64,000 nt of DNA from Sedimentimonas flavescens (lineage in GTDB: Bacteria > Pseudomonadota > Alphaproteobacteria > Rhodobacterales > Rhodobacteraceae), in contig NZ_JAHVAI010000007.1 in NCBI RefSeq assembly GCF_019264375.1, forward strand, positions 161,338-225,337, written 5' to 3'. Shown here one piece after another: positions 1 to 9,138 of the stretch; within the stretch, counting starts at the first letter, position 1, and each line of letters opens with the position of its first letter. The position numbers were made by a program, and so were the translations under genes. Below the pieces are notes generated by a model, which ran no database searches, was not told the DNA's origin, and saw only the letters and a list, made by a program, of their open reading frames with translations.

Positions 1-655
1 GCGCGCACCACTCTGCCAGTTTCGTGCGTGTGCCCGCGTCCACCGCCTCGGTATCAACGGGGATGAAGATGTCCGAGCGCGCCAGCGCGATAACATCGGC
101 CCCCATCGCGCGCAGTGCCACGCCCAAAAGATCGCGCGCGACCGAGCTGTGCTCATAAACCCCAACGCGCAGGCCGCTTAGCGCGGCATGGCCGAAGGCC
201 TCGGTATAGCGGCGCTGGTAGGCCGCGCCCGCCTGACTGCCCGATATACGCGTGCCGCCGCCGGGGCCGGGCGCTGCGCCCAGCGCCGACAGGATGCGCG
301 CCTCGTCGTCTTTCGTGATCTCGCCTGCAGGAGTGTAGAACTTCAGCCCGTTGCGGTCGGCGGGGATATGGCTGCCGGTGACCATGATCGCCGCATGGCC
401 CGCACCCATCGCGGCAAGCGCCAGCGCGGGCGTGGGCAGCGCGCCGCAATCAATCGCGCTCAGACCCGATTGCTCGATGCTGCCCATGACCTCCTCAGCG
501 ATCGCGGGTGAGGAGGGGCGCAGATCCCAACCCACATGCACCGCCCCGCCATGCGCGCAGCTTGCCAGAAAGGCGCGCGTGTAATCGGCAACCAGGTCGG
601 GCGTCAGTTCGGTCACAAGGCCGCGCAGGCCGGAGGTGCCAAATTTGGGCGGCAT
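1..655 (-). CDS. Phosphomannomutase/phosphoglucomutase family protein, N-terminal part (runs off the left edge)
   Basis: Interconverts hexose 6-phosphate and hexose 1-phosphate, feeding nucleotide-sugar synthesis. About 218 residues are visible from an ATG at 655. The start FGTSGLRG (residues 5-12) and the phosphoserine loop VTGSHIP with Ser95, followed by DRNGLKFY, mark the alpha-D-phosphohexomutase superfamily. The loop reads TGSHIP rather than the common TASHNP, a variant I know from alphaproteobacterial members. The metal-binding and sugar-binding domains lie outside the window. It diverges from the glycosyltransferase gene across a 148-bp gap, so a role in making sugar donors for the adjacent surface polysaccharide is likely. 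The substrate (mannose or glucose) cannot be told. Confidence 0.85.
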   Translation of the reverse strand, partial: MPPKFGTSGLRGLVTELTPDLVADYTRAFLASCAHGGAVHVGWDLRPSSPAIAEEVMGSIEQSGLSAIDCGALPTPALALAAMGAGHAAIMVTGSHIPADRNGLKFYTPAGEITKDDEARILSALGAAPGPGGGTRISGSQAGAAYQRRYTEAFGHAALSGLRVGVYEHSSVARDLLGVALRAMGADVIALARSDIFIPVDTEAVDAGTRTKLAEWCA

Positions 656-803
656 GGTTGTGAACTCCCAGGGCTTGATCGCGGCGACTATGCGACAGCG
701 GGGCGGGGGGCGCAATCGGGCGGGCGGGGCGGCAAAACACGGTTCACGCAATCTTAAGAGGTCGCGCCCTAGCCTCGCGCCACCCCAACGAGCGACCGGC
801 CCC

Positions 804-3107
804 ATGACCCCATTCATTTACATCACCCTCGCCGTATTTCGTCCCGACCCCGGCTATCTTGAGGCGCAATTGCAATCGGTTGCGGCGCAGGAGGGGGTCG
901 AAACCCACCTTGTCGCGGTGATCGCGGATCGGGTCTCGGGGCCCATGGTCGCGCGACTTTGCGCCGATCTGGGTCTTGGCCTGACATTGGTCAGCCCCGA
1001 CAACAATCTCGATTCGGTGCGCGCCTTCGAGGCCGGGCTGGCCCGCGCGCTGACCCTGTCGGAAGAGCAAAACCGCCCCGACGCGCTGTTCGCGCTGAGC
1101 GATCAGGACGACATCTGGCACCCCGACCGGTTGGCGCGCGGCGTTGCCGCCTTGGGCGAAGGCCCGGCGATGCTGGCGCATAGCGACGCGCGGCTTGTCG
1201 ATGCGCAGGGCGCTGTGATCCACCCCTCGATGTTCGCCTATGAGCGGCGCGACCGGCGCCCCGGCCTGCGCGGGCTGCTCTATCGCAACACGATCACCGG
1301 GATGACGGTGCTGATGCGCCGCGCGGTGCTCGAGATCGCGCTGCCCTTCCCGGCGCAGGCGGGCATCCATTTCTACCATGACCTCTGGCTTGGGCTGGTG
1401 GCTGAAGCGGCGGGGGGCGTGGTGCTGATCGACGCGCCGCTGGTTGATTATCGCCAGCACGGCGCGAATACGGTCGGTGCTGTCTCGCGCGAGCCCTGGC
1501 GCCTGCCGCGCTTCGACAACGTCTGGCTGCGCCGCCGTGCGACCAGCTACGCGCTGGCGCGCTATCTGGCCAATAGCACCTATCTGCGCATGGCCGAGGC
1601 CGTGGCGAGCGGCCGACTCGCCGATGGGTCCGCACGGATCGCGCCGATCCGCCCCTACCTGCGGCGGCTGCGCGGCGCGGGCAGCTTTGCCGCCGATGCC
1701 CTGCGGCTGACGCTGCGCGGCCAGTTCACGCGCGCCCGCATTGCTAGCAGCTTTGCCGTGGTCCATTTCGGGCGCGCCGTCTGGGCTTTGCGCCGCACCC
1801 TTGACGAGGGGCTTGATCCCGCGTTGGCCCGATTTGACGAGCGGCTCTATTCCCTCTCGCCCGGCGTTGCACCCCGCGCGGTTGAGCCTGCGCCCGCCCC
1901 CACCGCGCATCCGCTGAAAAGCTACCGTGAGCTGATCGACCTGCGCAAATCGGCACGCTGGACCCCGGTCTTCGAGGCACCCGGCCCGGCCATCGTGGTG
2001 CTTGTGCCCACCCTCAACCCGACCGAGATTTTCGCGGGGATCGTGACCGCCCTCGACATCGCCATCGGTCTGGCCGAGCGCGGGTTGACCGTGCGCCTTG
2101 TTGCCACCGACCTGCCGATGGCCGCGCCCGCAGCCTCGCGCGCATTCGTGCTGAACCGGATGAGCGCGGCGGGTCAGGCCTCGGGCGCGGCCGAGCGGAT
2201 CTCGCTGCATTGCGGGGTGCAAAGCGCCAGTTTGCCGCTGCATCGCGGGGATCGCTTTCTGGCGACGGCCTGGTGGACGGCCCATGTCGCCGACCGACTG
2301 ATCCGCCAGCATGGCTTTCTCCACCACCGCTTTCATTACCTGATCCAGGACTACGAGCCCAATTTCTACGCTTGGGGCCCGGAATATGCCGATGCGCTGG
2401 CCAGCTACGGGCTGAACTTCGCTCCAATCTTCAACACGACGCTGCTGCGCGACTATTTCCAACAAGAGGGCTTCGCTTTTGCCGGTCGGCAGGCGCTGGC
2501 CTTCCACCCCGCCATCGACATCGACCGCTACAGCCGGGGCCAGCGCCGTGCGGCGACAGGGCCGCGCAGGCTGGCGCTTTACGGTCGCCCCGAGGTGCCG
2601 CGCAACATGTTCGCGACGGGGCTCGAGGTTATCGCCCGCTTTATCGAGGCCGAGAACCTTCAGCCGGGGCAGATCGAGTTGGTCTCGGTCGGGCTCAAGC
2701 ATGGGAACGTCAATATGCCCAACGGGCTGCGGCTGATCAGCCTCGGCAAGCTGCCCTATGAGGATTATCCGACGTTCCTGCTCGAGACCGGTGTCGGACT
2801 GTCGCTGATGTATTCTCCGCACCCTAGCCATCCGCCGATCGAGATGGCGGCCTCGGGCGTGCGCGTGGTCACGAACAGCTTCGGGCCGAAAGATCTGGGC
2901 AGGCTTAGCCCCGCGATCCTTTCCGCCGCGCCCGAGGTGCCCGCGCTGAGCGCAGCCCTTTCGCGCGCCTGGCACAGCGCCCCGGTGAGCGCGCAGGAAC
3001 GACAGATCTCGCTCAGCGGCCTCGGCCTGTCGCCCGAGGCGATGATCGACGCATTGGCGGCCGAGCTTGGCGCCGGGCTGCCGCAAAACGAACGGATGGT
3101 TTCATGA
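804..3107 (+). CDS. Two-domain glycosyltransferase: GT2-like N-terminus fused to WsaF-like rhamnosyltransferase C-terminus
   Basis: Predicted cytosolic polysaccharide assembly enzyme of 767 residues. The N-terminal domain (about 1-300) is GT-A fold family 2, with ITLAVFRP at the start and a DQDDIW metal/nucleotide motif at residues 100-105, as in rhamnosyltransferases. The C-terminal domain (about 430-767) resembles WsaF-type GT-B enzymes: an ALDIAIGLAERG segment, then LIQDYEPNFYAWG near residue 512 and a late HPSHPPIEMAASG segment where GT-B enzymes bind the donor. An in-frame extension reaches back to 636, but the ATG at 804 opens directly on the GT2 strand and is preferred. The stop overlaps the next start (ATGA), so the two genes are co-translated. 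Two activities on one chain suggest consecutive sugar additions; the sugars are unknown. Confidence 0.8.
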   Translation: MTPFIYITLAVFRPDPGYLEAQLQSVAAQEGVETHLVAVIADRVSGPMVARLCADLGLGLTLVSPDNNLDSVRAFEAGLARALTLSEEQNRPDALFALSDQDDIWHPDRLARGVAALGEGPAMLAHSDARLVDAQGAVIHPSMFAYERRDRRPGLRGLLYRNTITGMTVLMRRAVLEIALPFPAQAGIHFYHDLWLGLVAEAAGGVVLIDAPLVDYRQHGANTVGAVSREPWRLPRFDNVWLRRRATSYALARYLANSTYLRMAEAVASGRLADGSARIAPIRPYLRRLRGAGSFAADALRLTLRGQFTRARIASSFAVVHFGRAVWALRRTLDEGLDPALARFDERLYSLSPGVAPRAVEPAPAPTAHPLKSYRELIDLRKSARWTPVFEAPGPAIVVLVPTLNPTEIFAGIVTALDIAIGLAERGLTVRLVATDLPMAAPAASRAFVLNRMSAAGQASGAAERISLHCGVQSASLPLHRGDRFLATAWWTAHVADRLIRQHGFLHHRFHYLIQDYEPNFYAWGPEYADALASYGLNFAPIFNTTLLRDYFQQEGFAFAGRQALAFHPAIDIDRYSRGQRRAATGPRRLALYGRPEVPRNMFATGLEVIARFIEAENLQPGQIELVSVGLKHGNVNMPNGLRLISLGKLPYEDYPTFLLETGVGLSLMYSPHPSHPPIEMAASGVRVVTNSFGPKDLGRLSPAILSAAPEVPALSAALSRAWHSAPVSAQERQISLSGLGLSPEAMIDALAAELGAGLPQNERMVS

Positions 3108-3922
3108 AACGCCAGATTTTGCTCCATGTCGGATCGCCCAAATGTGGCTCGACCTACCTGCAACAGGTGATGCTGAAGAACCGCGCGGCGCTGCTGGATC
3201 GGGGCATCCACTACCCCAAGCCGCCCGGCAACCACCCCGGCAATGCGGCCGATCTGCAGGATATCGACGCCGCGCGCCTGACCACGCTGTTCGAGGGGCA
3301 GACCCATACCGTGGTGCTGAGCCATGAAGACCTTTACGCCCTGCCGCAGCATGGCAAGGCGCTGGCGGATCTGGCGCAGCGCGAGGGGATCTCGGTCCAG
3401 GTCATCGCCTTCCTGCGCCCGTTCAGCGAGTTCATGTTCGGCGATTACTCGCAATTCATGAAGCAGCATTTCGAGCCCTGGCTAAGCGCGCGCAACCCCT
3501 ATGACGGGCTCGACTTCGACGCGTTCACCCGTCGCCGCGCCGCGATGATCAAGCCTGCCACCTATCTGCGTGGCTGGGCGCGGCTATTCCCCGAAGCGCC
3601 GCCTGTCATCGCAAGTCATCGCGCGATCCGGGCAACCTTCGAGGGACTGCTGGGCGCCGATACCGGCATCGACTGGGAGGTGAATCGCAACCTCACCAAC
3701 CCCTCGCTACGGATGGAGGATTGCGACGCAATTGCCGAGGCGATGCGTGACCCGCAAGTCAACCCGTCCGAGATCCGGGCGCTGCTGCGCGCGGCCTTTC
3801 ACCGCGTGACTGACTCCGACGCCGGGAAGACGCAAGCGCGGATCGAGATGGCGGAGCAAGCCTTTGCGCCCCAGAACGCGGCGCTGCTGCGCGGTTTTGG
3901 CTACGACAACCGCAGGGCCTAG
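3104..3922 (+). CDS. Sulfotransferase-like P-loop protein
   Basis: A 272-residue protein whose first strand and loop read HVGSPKCGSTYLQ (residues 8-20). This matches the 5'-phosphosulfate-binding loop of PAPS-dependent sulfotransferases, which transfer sulfate to sugars or other hydroxyl groups. A second region, VVLSHEDLY near residue 70, fits the following strand of the fold; the 3'-phosphate-binding arginine/serine segment is less obvious. Its start overlaps the stop of the glycosyltransferase gene by 4 bp, so it probably modifies the same glycan. It ends 4 bp inside the convergent ABC ATPase gene. Family assignment is by motif only; an inactive or non-sulfating member cannot be excluded. 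Confidence 0.6.
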   Translation: MKRQILLHVGSPKCGSTYLQQVMLKNRAALLDRGIHYPKPPGNHPGNAADLQDIDAARLTTLFEGQTHTVVLSHEDLYALPQHGKALADLAQREGISVQVIAFLRPFSEFMFGDYSQFMKQHFEPWLSARNPYDGLDFDAFTRRRAAMIKPATYLRGWARLFPEAPPVIASHRAIRATFEGLLGADTGIDWEVNRNLTNPSLRMEDCDAIAEAMRDPQVNPSEIRALLRAAFHRVTDSDAGKTQARIEMAEQAFAPQNAALLRGFGYDNRRA

Positions 3923-4590
3923 TCCTCGGCCTCGGGCGCGTTCATCAGGCGCTGATGGTGGGCGATGGCAGCCTCCACTTCCTCATGGAAGTGGAGCCTG
4001 CCGCCCTCCAGCACGCAGCCATGGTCGCACAGGCGCCGCACCTGACCCATGGCGTGCGACACAACGATGGCGGCGCTGTCTTGCAGGCGCGCCTCGAACA
4101 GGGCCTCGCTTTTGGCCTTGAAGGCGGCGTCACCCACCGCCGTGACCTCATCGACAAGGTAGGTGTCGAAGCGGATGCCCATCGAAGAGCCGAAGGCCAG
4201 CCGCGAGCGCATCCCTGAGGAATATTCCCGCACGGGCTGGTGGAAATGCGCCCCAAGCTCCGCAAAGTCAGCGACGAAATCGACCAACTCGTCTGTATCG
4301 ATCCCGTAGACCCGCGCGATGAAACGCACGTTCTGCACGCCCGTCAGATCGGGATGGAAGCTGCCGGCAAAACCCACGGGCCAGGACACCGAGCCGCGCC
4401 GCAGCACCCGCCCTGCATCGGGGTCGAGCGCGCCCGAGATCATCCGCAGAAGCGTCGATTTCCCCGCCCCGTTGCGGCCAAGAATTGCAACGGCCCGGCG
4501 CGGCGGGAAGATCGTGGAAATGTCCTGCGCGACGATCTTGCGCCCCGACCGGGTGCGAAAGCTCTTCGACAGGCCGCGCAGCTCGATCAT
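3919..4590 (-). CDS. kpsT: Capsular polysaccharide ABC exporter, ATP-binding protein (KpsT type)
   Basis: ATPase that powers export of capsule or another group-2-type polysaccharide through the KpsM permease. The 223-residue length is typical. Walker A GRNGAGKST is at residues 38-46, the signature SSGMRSR at 124-130 and Walker B YLVDEV at 144-149. The signature departs from LSGGQ in the way typical of polysaccharide exporters, and GSVSWPVGF after Walker A is also characteristic. The start overlaps the stop of the KpsE-type gene by 4 bp, so these two form an operon. The permease partner lies on the opposite strand beyond it. The exact polymer is unknown, so the symbol denotes the family. Confidence 0.88.
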   Translation of the reverse strand: MIELRGLSKSFRTRSGRKIVAQDISTIFPPRRAVAILGRNGAGKSTLLRMISGALDPDAGRVLRRGSVSWPVGFAGSFHPDLTGVQNVRFIARVYGIDTDELVDFVADFAELGAHFHQPVREYSSGMRSRLAFGSSMGIRFDTYLVDEVTAVGDAAFKAKSEALFEARLQDSAAIVVSHAMGQVRRLCDHGCVLEGGRLHFHEEVEAAIAHHQRLMNAPEAED

Positions 4591-5783
4591 CGCCGGTCCC
4601 GCAGCGCGTAATAGGCCATGGCCAGGATCGACCAGCCGAGCATCAGCGCCCCCGCCACCGCCGCAAGCAAGACGAAACGGCGCGGATATTCGGCGGTCTC
4701 GGCCAGTGTTGGAGGCACATGGCTGGCAAGGTAGCGGGTCTTGCGCTGCGCCTCGGCCAGTGCCGCGTCATAGGCGGCCAGCGCCGCGAGATAGCTCTGC
4801 TCGGCGAATTGCAGATCGACAGACAGCGATTCATACTCCCCCACCAACTCCGGGAAGGCCTGCGGATCGCTGGCTTCGGCGCGGCCGAACTGGCTGCGCT
4901 CAGCCGCCAGACGCTCGCGGATCACGGCCGCTTTCTGGCGCGCCTGAACCACGCGCACATCCTGCGCCGAGGTATTCTCAAGCAGGAGGTCCAACTCGAT
5001 CAGCGCGGCGGCAAGCTGTTCCTGAAGCGTGTTGAGCAGCCCCGCCCGGCCCTGCGCATCGCTTGCCGGATCGACGATCTGGGTGCGGCTGCGGAATGCC
5101 GTCAGTGCGGTGCGCGCCGCCTTGAGCCGCGCGATTGCCTTGTCGCGATCCTCGCGCGCGTTTCGGATCGTATCCTCGCGCGCGATGGCCGAGAGGCGAT
5201 TGATCAGCGCGCTGCTCTCCTCATAGATCGCGGTGGCGATGGCCTGGGCAGCGGCGGGATCGAAGGCCTCGACCCGCAGCTCGATCAGACCGGTTGCGCT
5301 GTCGTGATAGACATGGACCTGCCGCCGCCAATGGGTCGAGAGCGCCTCGATCCGCCGATCCGTGCCAAGGCTGAAGACCGGATCGTCGGGCCGGGTAAAG
5401 GCCGCCGCCAGATCGACGCGCCGATCCACCGCGCGCACAAGCGCCGGGCTTTGGATATAGTCCTGCAGGATATCGCCATCCTGCGGTCCGGAACTGCCCA
5501 GCTCGGTCAGCCCGCCGAGGAGCTGCACGGCGGCGCCGACCTCATGCTTGCGGACGGAAAAGGCCACGGTGCTGGCGAACTGATCGCGCGCCACGGCGAA
5601 AAGATAGGCCGCCCAGAGGCAGGCCGGGATCACGACGCACAGCACGAAGGTGCCGATCAGCCCGACATGACGCCGGCGCAGGCGCGCGGGCCCCGCCGCG
5701 GGGCGGATCTGCGCCACGGTTCGCGGGGTTTCGAGCGGAACTCTGGCGCTTTGCATGGCGGGGCACCCTTTGCTGCGGGACAT
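4587..5783 (-). CDS. Capsule polysaccharide export inner-membrane protein (KpsE/RkpR type)
   Basis: Polysaccharide co-polymerase/export adaptor that links the ABC exporter to the outer-membrane channel. The 398 residues contain one transmembrane helix at about 41-63 and a second at about 368-390, with a large periplasmic coiled-coil-rich region between them. That is the KpsE/BexC/CtrB layout. The sequence from about 65 (DQFASTVAFSVRKHE) and the DYIQSPALV segment are typical. A second ATG at 5756, preceded by an AAAGGGTG-like ribosome site, would give 389 residues and is at least as good a start. The gene is divergent from kpsM, with 68 bp between the outer possible starts. Confidence 0.82.
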   Translation of the reverse strand: MSRSKGCPAMQSARVPLETPRTVAQIRPAAGPARLRRRHVGLIGTFVLCVVIPACLWAAYLFAVARDQFASTVAFSVRKHEVGAAVQLLGGLTELGSSGPQDGDILQDYIQSPALVRAVDRRVDLAAAFTRPDDPVFSLGTDRRIEALSTHWRRQVHVYHDSATGLIELRVEAFDPAAAQAIATAIYEESSALINRLSAIAREDTIRNAREDRDKAIARLKAARTALTAFRSRTQIVDPASDAQGRAGLLNTLQEQLAAALIELDLLLENTSAQDVRVVQARQKAAVIRERLAAERSQFGRAEASDPQAFPELVGEYESLSVDLQFAEQSYLAALAAYDAALAEAQRKTRYLASHVPPTLAETAEYPRRFVLLAAVAGALMLGWSILAMAYYALRDRR

Positions 5784-5851
5784 CCGTATTCCCGCAGCTT
5801 GGGCCGGTTGCGCTTAATTTGACGTTAAGCGTGGCAGGATATGCAGGGCGC

Positions 5852-6658
5852 ATGACCGTCGCGCCCTTTCCACCTCGTCCCGCCCAACCGCCCCGCCGCC
5901 GCGGGGCCGGGCGCGCCATCGCGGCGCTGATCCTGCGTGAGATGAGCACGAGTTACGGGCGCTCGGCCTTGGGTTATCTCTGGGCGCTGCTCGAACCGGT
6001 CGCGGGCATCATGCTGATGGCCCTCTTGTTCTCGCTTGCCTTCAGCGCCCCGCCGCTTGGGACGAATTTCGCGCTGTTCTATGCATCGGGGATTCTCCCG
6101 TTCCTGACCTACCTGGAGATCAGCCAGAAGGTCGCGGTGTCGCTGCGCTTCTCGCGTGCGCTGCTGGCCTATCCGGGGGTGACGTTTCTTGACGCGGTTC
6201 TGGCGCGCTTTGCGATCAACGCGGTCACGATGGTGACGGTGGCGCTGGTGATCTACGGGCTGCTCTTCTCGATCTACCGGATCAACGCGATCCTCGACCT
6301 GCCCGCTATCGCGTTGGGCTTTGCGCTATGCTTTGCGCTGGCACTGGGGGTTGGCACGCTGAACTGCTACCTGCTCACCGCCTTCCCGCTGTGGGAGCGC
6401 GCCTGGGCTGTGCTGAACCGGCCGCTGTTCATCGTCTCTTGCGTGTTCTTCGTTTACGATTCGGTGCCCGAGCCCTATCGCGGCTGGCTGTGGTGGAACC
6501 CGTTGGTGCATGTCATCGGCCAGACCCGCAAAGGGTTCTATGCGGGCTATGAGGGCGCCTATCTCTCGCCGCTTTACGTGCTGACGGTTTCGGCGATCTG
6601 CTTTGCGGCGGGGCTGATCGCGCTGCGCCGCTATCACCGCGATATCGCGCCGTTCTGA
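5852..6658 (+). CDS. kpsM: Capsular polysaccharide ABC exporter, permease (KpsM type)
   Basis: Membrane half of the ABC polysaccharide exporter, 268 residues with about six transmembrane segments. The cytosolic start contains the conserved ALILREMSTSYGRSALGYLW (about residues 20-39), the hallmark of ABC-2 polysaccharide permeases. The segment WWNPLVHVIGQTRKGFY near residue 220 is also characteristic. A TTG at 5819 gives an 11-residue longer form, but the ATG at 5852 fits the family better. It works with KpsT and the KpsE-type protein encoded on the other strand. It ends 5 bp before the convergent RTX gene. No outer-membrane KpsD/Wza partner is in the window. Confidence 0.88.
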   Translation: MTVAPFPPRPAQPPRRRGAGRAIAALILREMSTSYGRSALGYLWALLEPVAGIMLMALLFSLAFSAPPLGTNFALFYASGILPFLTYLEISQKVAVSLRFSRALLAYPGVTFLDAVLARFAINAVTMVTVALVIYGLLFSIYRINAILDLPAIALGFALCFALALGVGTLNCYLLTAFPLWERAWAVLNRPLFIVSCVFFVYDSVPEPYRGWLWWNPLVHVIGQTRKGFYAGYEGAYLSPLYVLTVSAICFAAGLIALRRYHRDIAPF

Positions 6659-6663
6659 GCCGC

Positions 6664-9039
6664 TCAGATGAAGATGAAGTCGGACGCGTCGAGGTCTTCG
6701 ATCCAGAAATGCTCCAGAAAGATCGACTGGCCCGCGTAGGAAATCTCGACCCCGCCATCATGGGCTGAAATATCGAGCGCGCCGAACCGTGAGCCGCCGA
6801 CCGGGGTCACGCCCATCAGGCGGATCTTGTCATAGCCATCCGCGAAATCGGTGATGACATCGGTTTCGCCTGCGAAATACTCGTTGAAGACGAAGGTATC
6901 GAGGCCCGGCCCGCCGGTGATCCGGTCATTGCCCTTGCCGGAGTTGATCGTGTCGTCGCCGGTGCCGCCGTCGATCAGGTCATTACCATAGCCCCCGGCG
7001 ATGAAATCCTTGCCCGCGCCGCCCAGAAGTGTGTCGTCGGCCTCGCCCCCGCCAAGGCTGTCGTCACCATCCCCGCCGATCAGAATATCGCGCCCCGGCC
7101 CACCGCCAAGGTTATCGTTGCCCGGCCCGCCATCGACGCGGTCGGCGCCGTAGCTGCCAGCGATCTCGTCATTGCCCTCGCCGCCATAGCATTCGTCGTC
7201 GCCCGGCCCGCCGCTCATGTTGTCATGGCCGCCCTCGCCATAGAGCAGGTCATTGTGCGGCCCGCCGCCAAGCGTGTCGTTGCCCTCGCCACCGTAAAGC
7301 ACGTCATCGCCATCGCCGCCGCCCAGATCGTCGTTGCCCAATTCGCCGTAGAGCACGTCATTGCCCTCGGCCGCGGCGATCGTGTCATCGCCATCCCCGC
7401 CGTAAAGCCAGTCATCGCCCTCACGCCCCAGAAGCGAGTCGTCCCCCGCGTGGCCGTAGATCGTGTCGTTGCCGCCATCGCCATCGAGGAAGTCATTCGA
7501 CGAACTGCCCGAGATCAGATCGGCCAGATCGTCACCCACAATGATCAACGGGGCGGCCCCATTGACGGGCGGCGGAGGGTCGGGCTCGGGCGGGGGGAGC
7601 GTTCCGCTTTGCAGCGGGCCGACGGTGACGGTGACATGCGTGCCGCCCATCGCGATCAGCTGCGCGATATCGGATTGCGTCAGCGGCTGGCCCGAGGCGC
7701 TGCGCAGGATCAGGGTTTCCGCCCCAAAGCTCAGGATGCCGCCATCGCTGGTCGGCACGAACTGCGCCTGACTGGCGGCGTAGAACCCGCTCCAACCCGA
7801 CAAGTCGATCCGGTCAACGCCCGGCGCGATATCGGTGATCGTGTCGCTTTTCCCATCGGCGCGCAGCACGAAGACATCGCGCCCCGCCCCGCCCGAAAGC
7901 ACCTCCGACCCCGCGCCATCGCTCAGGATATCGTCGCCTGCGGTGCCAATCAGGCTGGAGCCCGTGGCCTGCGCGACGATGCCGAAGCTGGATAGATCGA
8001 CACTATAGCTGCCCAAACCCGCCTCGGCCGAAGCAGTGGTGAAGATACGCAGCGTGTCGCCCTCGATCACTGCGGCGAGGGCGCTGACATTGTCGAGCAC
8101 CGCCGCGCCGGTGTCGGCCAGCGTGCCCAGATGCACGAGCCGCCCCCATTCGGTCAGCACGAACAGGCTAAGCCCGTCATCGCTGCCCGCCACCACCACG
8201 AAAGCATGATCGCCATCCGAGACAACTGCCATCTGCGTGAGGCCCGCGAACCTGGTGCCCAGATCGTCGATCACATGATCGGTCACGCTCAGCGCGCCGC
8301 CCGCCCCCACCGCCATCACGGTCAGCGAGGATGACCCCGCCGCGCCCACCACCAGATAGGCGCCCCCGGCCAGTTGCGCCGCGCCGAGCGCCGTAACGGT
8401 ATCGAGTGGCACGGAATCGAGTTTGCCCAACCCCGACACGGCACTCAGCGCGCCACCCGCATCAAGGGAATAGCCGGTCACGCCATCCTCGGTCGCCGAG
8501 CCCACGAAGACATAGCTTTGGCCGCCCACGCTCAGCCAGGCCATATCCGAGATCGCGCCGGCATGGGTCTCGGACGTATCGGCGAGGGTCTGCACCGGGG
8601 TCAGAACCCCGTTGGCCCAGGTGAATACCGTCAGACCCGCACCGCTTGCGGGCGCTGCCACCAGATAGTCCTGCCCGCCCGAACTAACCCCCAAAAGCGA
8701 CACCGCCGTGATCTGCGAGGGCGCAAGCGACAAATAACCGGCCTGCGCGCTGTGATTGCCGATCAGACTGCTGGCAAAGGCCGCCTCGATCTCGGCCACC
8801 GACAGGCTTCCCGCGCGGCCCGCGATGGTGGCGGCCAGCCGCGTCTCGGTCAGATGGTAGCGTTCCAGAAGCAGGCTGGGGGCGCCACTTGCACCGATCC
8901 CAAAGATGTAGCTGGCGCCAAAGCCGTAATCGGCCACGGTGATCTGGCCGTCCGCGCTGAGCAGGATCGAGGCCATGGGCGAGGGCTGGCTCAGCCCGCC
9001 CCCGTAGATTGTCCCGGTGAAAACCAGATCCGACGCCAT
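6664..9039 (-). CDS. RTX-repeat calcium-binding protein, probably secreted by type I secretion
   Basis: A 791-residue acidic protein without an N-terminal signal peptide. Residues about 1-370 form repeated segments of roughly 45-50 residues (for example GDHAFVVVAGSDDGLSLFVL) that look like beta-propeller blades. A first RTX-like block (GTAGDDILSDGAG) follows, then a proline-rich linker (PPPEPDPPPPVNG) near 495 and about 22 tandem nonapeptides of the GGxGxDxxx type to about residue 720, such as GGDGDDTI and GGEGNDTL. The C-terminal TFVF...DVITDFADGYDKI block is typical of serralysin-type secretion domains. One repeat holds a cysteine (DDECYGG), which is rare in RTX proteins. No catalytic motif is seen and no ABC/MFP secretion genes are adjacent. 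Confidence 0.85.
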   Translation of the reverse strand: MASDLVFTGTIYGGGLSQPSPMASILLSADGQITVADYGFGASYIFGIGASGAPSLLLERYHLTETRLAATIAGRAGSLSVAEIEAAFASSLIGNHSAQAGYLSLAPSQITAVSLLGVSSGGQDYLVAAPASGAGLTVFTWANGVLTPVQTLADTSETHAGAISDMAWLSVGGQSYVFVGSATEDGVTGYSLDAGGALSAVSGLGKLDSVPLDTVTALGAAQLAGGAYLVVGAAGSSSLTVMAVGAGGALSVTDHVIDDLGTRFAGLTQMAVVSDGDHAFVVVAGSDDGLSLFVLTEWGRLVHLGTLADTGAAVLDNVSALAAVIEGDTLRIFTTASAEAGLGSYSVDLSSFGIVAQATGSSLIGTAGDDILSDGAGSEVLSGGAGRDVFVLRADGKSDTITDIAPGVDRIDLSGWSGFYAASQAQFVPTSDGGILSFGAETLILRSASGQPLTQSDIAQLIAMGGTHVTVTVGPLQSGTLPPPEPDPPPPVNGAAPLIIVGDDLADLISGSSSNDFLDGDGGNDTIYGHAGDDSLLGREGDDWLYGGDGDDTIAAAEGNDVLYGELGNDDLGGGDGDDVLYGGEGNDTLGGGPHNDLLYGEGGHDNMSGGPGDDECYGGEGNDEIAGSYGADRVDGGPGNDNLGGGPGRDILIGGDGDDSLGGGEADDTLLGGAGKDFIAGGYGNDLIDGGTGDDTINSGKGNDRITGGPGLDTFVFNEYFAGETDVITDFADGYDKIRLMGVTPVGGSRFGALDISAHDGGVEISYAGQSIFLEHFWIEDLDASDFIFI

Positions 9040-9138
9040 GCGCCCACCCCTGCCAGAAAGAAACCTCTGCCTGCGAGTGTCACCGATAGCCGTTTCGCAA
9101 GTGTTGATAAGGCAGGGTCAGGACAAGAATTGCCGCGC

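Noticed and set aside
744..3086. A 780-codon open frame on the minus strand opposite the glycosyltransferase
   Set aside because: It mirrors the codon pattern of the plus-strand gene, has no family motif and is typical GC-rich antisense noise. Similar long shadows at 11709-13871, 14054-15976, 16968-18908 and 30329-32140 were rejected on the same grounds.
6880..7500. Regularly repeated DNA resembling a CRISPR or minisatellite
   Set aside because: The period is 27 bp and equals the nonapeptide repeats of the RTX gene; there are no identical repeats with unique spacers.
7225..7995. 256-codon plus-strand frame within the RTX gene
   Set aside because: It is the antisense of the RTX repeats, with low-complexity isoleucine/valine/alanine runs and no signals of its own.
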